DNA from: an uncultured Planctomycetales bacterium
GTDB taxonomy: Bacteria; Planctomycetota; Planctomycetia; Pirellulales; Thermoguttaceae
Assembly: GCA_937889015.1 (NCBI GenBank)
Contig: CALARR010000027.1
Coordinates: forward strand, 1 to 8,913
DNA length: 8,913 nucleotides
Reading direction: 5' to 3'
Each line of letters opens with the position of its first letter. Position 1 is the stretch's first letter. This document shows, one piece after another, positions 5,881 through 8,913 of the stretch. The notes under the pieces are model-generated. The model ran no database searches. It was not told the DNA's origin and saw only the letters and a program-made list of their open reading frames with translations. Both the position numbers and the translations under genes were made by a program.

Positions 5881-7287
5881 CTAGGCTTCGCATGCGTCGC
5901 CACTCCCGTTTTCCCAGATCTTGCCGGGGTTCAGGATTCCGTTGGGGTCGAAGATCGCTTTGATCTTCCGCATCAGTTCGATGAAGATCGGATCCTGCGT
6001 GCGCCGCATGAATTTCTGCTTCTCCAGGCCAATGCCGTGTTCCCCCGACAGGACGCCACCGAACTCCAGGGCCGCCTCGATGATTTCGTCCACCGCGCGC
6101 TGGGCCTTCTGGAAGTGGGCCGGGTCCTTGGCGTCGGTGAGCACGCTGGGGTGCAGGTTGCCGTCGCCCGCGTGGCCGATGACCGTGACCTCCAGGCCGG
6201 CCTTCGCGCAGATCGCCACCACGCGTTGGATGAACTCCGGCATGCGCGAGCGAGGCACGGTCACGTCTTCGGCCAGCACGGTGGGGGCGGCCCCGAAAAC
6301 GGCCGCAAAACCGGCGCTACGCGCTTTCCAGTAGCCTTGGGCCTGAACCGCATCCTGGGCCACGAGGACCTGCGTGGCGCCCACTTCCTGGCACACCTCG
6401 ATCACCTTCTGCGAGTCGTGCGCGACGACCTCTTCCTTGCCGTCGCACTCGAACATGAGCATCGCTGCGGCGTCTTCAGGCAGTCCCAAGCCGGTGATGC
6501 GGTTGATGCTTCGCACCACCCAATTGTCCAGCAACTCGATCTTGGCGGGGATCGTGCCCGCATCGAGAATTCTCCCCACCGTCGCGCCCGACTTGGGCAG
6601 ATCGTCGAACAGGGCGATGATCGTCTTTCGCGCCGGCGGCAGGGGCAGCAGTCGCAACACGGCCTCGGTCACCACGGCCAGGGTTCCCTCGGAACCGGTC
6701 ACCAGGGAGACCAGATCGTAGCCCACGACGTTCTTCACGGTGCTGCCGCCGAAGTTGACGATTCGCCCCGTGGGCAGGACCGCCTGCAGGCCGAGGAGGT
6801 ACTGCTTGGTCACGCCGTACTTCAGACACACCGGACCACCGGCATTCTCGGCAATGATTCCGCCCAGGGTGGCGCCCAGAAAACTCTGCGGGTCCGGAGG
6901 GAAGAAGAGCCGCTGCCGAGCCAGGGCGGCCTGCAGGTCCATGAGCACCACTCCCGCCTGCACGCGCGCCGAGAGATTTGCGCCGTCGATCGACAGGATG
7001 CGGTTCATCTTCGTCATGACCAGGACGATCCCGCCACGGATCGGCACCGAACCGCCGCTGACGTTGGTGCCTCCGCCCCGGGGAGTTACCGGGATTCGGT
7101 TCTCGTTGGCCAGTTTGAGCACCGCTGCCACGTGCTCGGTCTCGGTCGGAAAGACAACCAGATCCGGTTTGTGGGTCCAGGTGGACGTCCCATCATAGGA
7201 GTAGACCTGGCGGTCTTCCTCCGTCGCGAGCACGTTGGCCTTGCCCACAATGCTCGCCAGTTGACTTGTGAATTGTCTGTAGGCCAT
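5881..7287 (-). CDS. glcD: GlcD-type FAD-linked 2-hydroxyacid (glycolate/D-lactate) oxidase subunit
   Basis: This 468-residue flavoprotein matches the usual length of GlcD or D-lactate dehydrogenase. The FAD-binding (PCMH-type) domain includes PRGGGTNVSGG (69-79), GATLGGIIAENAGGP (138-152) and VVGYDLVSLVTGSEGTLAVVTEAVL (split at 187-198 and 199-211). The C-terminal cap domain has GHAGDGNLHP (371-380), SGEHGIG (414-420) and FDPNGILNPGKI (446-457), the conserved histidine and glycine motifs of the active site. It should oxidise a 2-hydroxyacid to the 2-oxoacid and hand electrons to the GlcF-type partner just downstream. No glcE gene is present, so this is a two-subunit version. ATG 7287 is chosen because conserved sequence begins there; the frame is open to 7401 but those 38 residues have no family character. 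AGGGG lies 8 bases upstream inside a potential RNA structure. Substrate identity is not determined by the sequence. Confidence 0.9.
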   Translation of the reverse strand: MAYRQFTSQLASIVGKANVLATEEDRQVYSYDGTSTWTHKPDLVVFPTETEHVAAVLKLANENRIPVTPRGGGTNVSGGSVPIRGGIVLVMTKMNRILSIDGANLSARVQAGVVLMDLQAALARQRLFFPPDPQSFLGATLGGIIAENAGGPVCLKYGVTKQYLLGLQAVLPTGRIVNFGGSTVKNVVGYDLVSLVTGSEGTLAVVTEAVLRLLPLPPARKTIIALFDDLPKSGATVGRILDAGTIPAKIELLDNWVVRSINRITGLGLPEDAAAMLMFECDGKEEVVAHDSQKVIEVCQEVGATQVLVAQDAVQAQGYWKARSAGFAAVFGAAPTVLAEDVTVPRSRMPEFIQRVVAICAKAGLEVTVIGHAGDGNLHPSVLTDAKDPAHFQKAQRAVDEIIEAALEFGGVLSGEHGIGLEKQKFMRRTQDPIFIELMRKIKAIFDPNGILNPGKIWENGSGDACEA

Positions 7288-7293
7288 GGACCG

Positions 7294-7334
7294 GGCCCCT
7301 GTTTGGTTGGGTGCAACCCTGGGGGCCACCAACC
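7294..7334 (-). promoter_or_regulatory. Structured glcD leader with competing pairings over the ribosome-binding site
   Basis: In minus-strand RNA, GGCCCC (7327-7322) can pair with GGGGCC (7299-7294). The latter contains the likely AGGGG ribosome-binding site in front of ATG 7287. Inside that helix GGTTG (7318-7314) pairs with CAACC (7309-7305). A competing partner, GGTTGG (7334-7329), can instead pair with CCAACC (7310-7305). The helices cannot all coexist except as a pseudoknot. This could be a translational switch, a protein-binding leader or simply GC-rich coincidence. The leader exists only if transcription starts upstream of about 7334. Confidence 0.3.
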
Positions 7335-7480
7335 TTTCGTGTTCGGTGTTCTGATCCAGCGGATGTACGGGTACCGCAGGATCTTGGAGGACGAGATCCA
7401 AATACCATTATCGACCTTCAGATTGGTAATGCAACGAGGGCCGGACGCCGGTGTCCGTGGAAGGCAAGGGGCGAACAGGC

Positions 7481-7486
7481 TACAAT
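7481..7486 (+). promoter_or_regulatory. Possible -10 box (TACAAT) for the methyltransferase-like gene
   Basis: TACAAT stands out in a GC-rich stretch, 25 bp before ATG 7512. AAGGGAG at 7495-7501 follows as a plausible ribosome-binding site, 10 bases from the ATG. No good -35 box is visible about 17 bp upstream. The rest of 7335-7480, between this gene and glcD, shows no other feature I can name. Confidence 0.3.
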
Positions 7487-7511
7487 CAGGCCCCAAGGGA
7501 GAACAGCGAGC

Positions 7512-7970
7512 ATGGACCACGCCAAGAGCCGATCCCAGAACCATCACCGCCCGGTCGAGCGGCCCAGTGGGATTGAGACGCCGACAGGTTCTGGGACCGG
7601 CTCCAATTCAAGCCACTTTGACCAGGCCGCCGCCACCTGGGACGACAATCTGATCGTCTCGAACATGACGCTGCACCACATTGCCGACACGCGCAAGGTG
7701 CTCCACGCGTTCTTCCACTTGCTGACGCCCGGTGGTTCGTTGGCGATCGCAGACTTGGACACCGAACCGGGCGAGTTCCATCCGGCCGAGGTGGCGCAGG
7801 GGGTCCATCACCACGGATTCGATCGGGCCGAGCTTGCTGTGGTGCTTCGCGCGCTCGGTTTCCAGCAGACACGGCACCTCACGGCGCACACGGTCCGCAA
7901 GCCCGGAGCCAGCGGTGTCGAGCGAGACTTCCCCGTCTTTCTGCTCACGGCGCGCAAAGCTGCCGAGTGA
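7512..7970 (+). CDS. Internally deleted class I SAM methyltransferase-like protein, probably decaying
   Basis: The frame encodes 152 residues. Residues 35-46 (SHFDQAAATWDDN region) are the N-terminal signature of class I methyltransferases of the Methyltransf_11/UbiE type. They are followed at once by LIVSNMTLHHIADT (47-60), which normally comes after motifs I-III. LLTPGGSLAIADLD (70-83), HHHGFDRAEL (99-108) and PVFLLTARK (141-149) give a normal C-terminal half. The glycine-rich SAM-binding motif I and its surroundings, roughly 70-75 residues, are missing, yet the frame is kept. Such a protein should not bind SAM in the usual way. Residues 1-34 are Ser/Gly/His/Pro-rich without family similarity and overlap an imperfect palindrome. 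The start has AAGGGAG 10 bases upstream, and no later in-frame start precedes the conserved part. It may be a pseudogene or a non-catalytic remnant; an assembly collapse is also possible. Confidence 0.6.
   Translation: MDHAKSRSQNHHRPVERPSGIETPTGSGTGSNSSHFDQAAATWDDNLIVSNMTLHHIADTRKVLHAFFHLLTPGGSLAIADLDTEPGEFHPAEVAQGVHHHGFDRAELAVVLRALGFQQTRHLTAHTVRKPGASGVERDFPVFLLTARKAAE
7526..7603. repeat. 78-bp imperfect palindrome (17-bp arms, 16 of 17 paired)
   Basis: The left arm GAGCCGATCCCAGAACC (7526-7542) is the reverse complement of GGTTCTGGGACCGGCTC (7587-7603) except at one base. The 44-base centre includes a small CCGC/GCGG repeat. The palindrome falls within codons 5-31 of the methyltransferase-like gene, exactly the part without family similarity. 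It could be a small inserted palindromic element, a structured leader RNA or a cruciform site. No second copy is seen in the window. Confidence 0.65.
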
Positions 7971-7972
7971 CC

Positions 7973-7991
7973 TCCGGCAGACCTTGCCGGA
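7973..7991. terminator. Hairpin between convergent genes, possible two-way terminator
   Basis: TCCGGCA-GACCT-TGCCGGA has perfect 7-bp arms and a 5-base loop. It starts 2 bp after the stop of the methyltransferase-like gene and about 37 bp from the stop of the convergent DUF202 gene. Position fits a shared terminator, but neither strand has a U-run, so termination would be of a weak or non-standard type. Confidence 0.4.
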
Positions 7992-8027
7992 ATCAGGGCC
8001 GATTGGCGGTGCGCGGGCCGATGGTCG

Positions 8028-8414
8028 TCACTGCGCGACAAACACGAGGTAGACAGCCATGGCGATGCCCAGGATTGTCAGGCTAAGGGCTACAGCCACG
8101 CCCATCAGCCAACTCCGCAGGCCGTAGGTCGGTTCCACCGGCAGTCGCCGCATCAGCCGCAAGTGATCGAGGGATACGACCAGGTTCACGATCACGCCCA
8201 GCAGAATCAACGCCGTGCCGATCCAGAGCGATGCCCCGGTGGAGTGCCTTACCGGCACCGCCTCGCGCACGGCTTCCATCTCGCGGAGGAACAATCCAAA
8301 CCGGGCGACGACAAAACCAAATCCCATCAAGGCCAGCCCCGTTCGCACCCAGGCCAGCAGCGTACGCTCCATCGCCAGTCGGACGCGCGGATCTTCGGGA
8401 GCGTTTTGCTGCAT
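8028..8414 (-). CDS. DUF202 (YidH-type) small membrane protein
   Basis: This 128-residue protein matches the DUF202/YidH family. The family signature DPRVRLAMERTLLAWVRTG spans residues 8-26 and runs into the first membrane segment (about 25-44, ending VARFGLFLRE). Further membrane segments lie at about 62-82 and 101-126, so three helices in all with a cytoplasmic N-terminus expected. The molecular role of the family is not established; it often occurs in envelope or stress contexts. ATG 8414 is chosen because the conserved N-terminal DPRV motif follows at once. The frame is open up to 8483, but those 23 residues look non-conserved. The Shine-Dalgarno site is weak. The gene lies 104 bp downstream of the small HTH-like gene on the same strand and may share its transcript. 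Confidence 0.88.
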   Translation of the reverse strand: MQQNAPEDPRVRLAMERTLLAWVRTGLALMGFGFVVARFGLFLREMEAVREAVPVRHSTGASLWIGTALILLGVIVNLVVSLDHLRLMRRLPVEPTYGLRSWLMGVAVALSLTILGIAMAVYLVFVAQ

Positions 8415-8518
8415 AGGATCCAAGGCCCTTTCCCTCTGACCAGCTGTGGCCGACGTGGCCGAATTCCACTTCGCCGAAGTCACGCCATTCTACAGAAGCG
8501 GATGGCCGCCTGGCCAGT

Positions 8519-8896
8519 CTACTCCCGCGACTTGCGCCCCATACCGCGTCCTTGCCCCTTGCCAGGGCCCGATCCACCATCCTTGCCCTTGCCGCGAGCC
8601 TTTTCGCCAGGCACTTGGCCGGTCCAGTGCTCGGCGGCTTCGGATTCCGGAAAGTGTCTCTGGATCGCGGCATAAATGTCGCTGGGCGAACGGCGGTTCG
8701 TTGCGGACAGTGCGGTAATCGTCATTGTATCCGCTTCGACGCTGAGCCCTTCTTGTTGGAGGGCCGCCAACACCTGTTCCACGGGTCGCCCCATTTTATC
8801 CGCCAGTTGTCGGATCGTCAGTTCTTCGGCATGCGGCATGGGGGCTGAGACCGGTTCCTGCTCCCAGGAGTCCTTGATCTGGTCGTTGAGGGTCAT
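8519..8896 (-). CDS. Small protein with two HTH-like units and a Gly/Lys/Arg-rich tail
   Basis: This is a 125-residue soluble protein with no membrane segment or signal peptide. Residues 26-50 (from LTIRQLADKMGRP to LQQEGL) and 57-80 (from DTMTITALS to SPSDIYAAIQR) look like two successive short helix-turn-helix-like units. The pattern resembles the tandem module I recall at the ends of some DUF4405 membrane proteins, with a 'TLREIAE..G.SP.DI' style second half. This is recollection, not a search result. Residues 97-125 form a low-complexity basic tail with GKGKDGGSGPGKGQGRGMGRK, which could contact nucleic acid or phospholipid. The start ATG 8896 has GGAG five bases upstream; a GTG at 8902 is too close to that site. 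Only 17 bases remain to the window edge, so the upstream partner is unseen. Function unknown. Confidence 0.75.
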   Translation of the reverse strand: MTLNDQIKDSWEQEPVSAPMPHAEELTIRQLADKMGRPVEQVLAALQQEGLSVEADTMTITALSATNRRSPSDIYAAIQRHFPESEAAEHWTGQVPGEKARGKGKDGGSGPGKGQGRGMGRKSRE

Positions 8897-8913
8897 GAGC
8901 ACTCCGAAGGGCG

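Noticed and set aside
7312..7328. Sigma-54 promoter before glcD (TGGCCCC...TTGCA)
   Set aside because: The GG and GC elements are 11 bases apart rather than 10; sigma-54 spacing is strict.
5380..7653. 757-codon open frame on the plus strand opposite glcD and glcF
   Set aside because: It mirrors two well-recognised minus-strand genes, has no domain character (Gln/His/Arg/Gly-rich) and is a typical GC-rich antisense shadow.
8468..8480. Hairpin ACTTC-GCC-GAAGT downstream of the small HTH-like gene
   Set aside because: It is a 5-bp stem with a 3-base loop and no U-run; likely chance.

Overview
The window is GC-rich chromosomal DNA with eight intact or partial protein genes plus one internally deleted gene. 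I see no rRNA, tRNA, CRISPR array, transposase or phage gene. The gene mix points to a Gram-negative-type bacterium, most likely a planctomycete or close relative. The pointers are a secreted protein with Gly-Asp-Asp-x-Tyr / Gly-Asn-Asp-x-Tyr repeats of a kind I associate with Planctomycetota, a sigma-54 regulator, and several starts with weak Shine-Dalgarno sites. This assignment is inferred from protein character only; no marker gene is present.

Left part (1-3095, minus strand): three genes run leftward. The first is a PAS/AAA+/Fis sigma-54 activator (3095-1722) with a cysteine cluster in its PAS domain. Next is a small cysteine-rich NifX/NifB-like protein (1553-1158). Last is the start of a secreted repeat protein cut by the left edge (1052-1). 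A 10-of-12 match to a -24/-12 sigma-54 promoter sits just before the NifX-like gene, so the regulator next door has an obvious candidate target.

Middle (3096-4511, plus strand): a 253-bp divergent spacer with inverted repeats separates the regulator from two YeeE/YedE membrane genes that overlap by 4 bp. Together they look like a split sulfur-compound (thiosulfate-type) transporter.

Middle-right (4516-7287, minus strand): converging on the transporter with only 4 bp between the stops is a two-gene glcD-glcF-type operon. It encodes a FAD-linked 2-hydroxyacid oxidase and an iron-sulfur/CCG partner. The glcD leader can form competing RNA structures over its ribosome-binding site.

Right part (7512-8913): a methyltransferase-like gene reads rightward but lacks the SAM-binding core and carries a 78-bp imperfect palindrome at its beginning. 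It converges on two leftward genes, a DUF202 membrane protein and a small protein with two helix-turn-helix-like units and a Gly/Lys/Arg tail.

The most interesting reading is a possible redox- or sulfur-responsive module: cysteine-bearing PAS regulator, sigma-54 promoter, cysteine-rich NifX-like protein, secreted protein and split YeeE transporter. The links rest on adjacency and one promoter match and are otherwise unproven.
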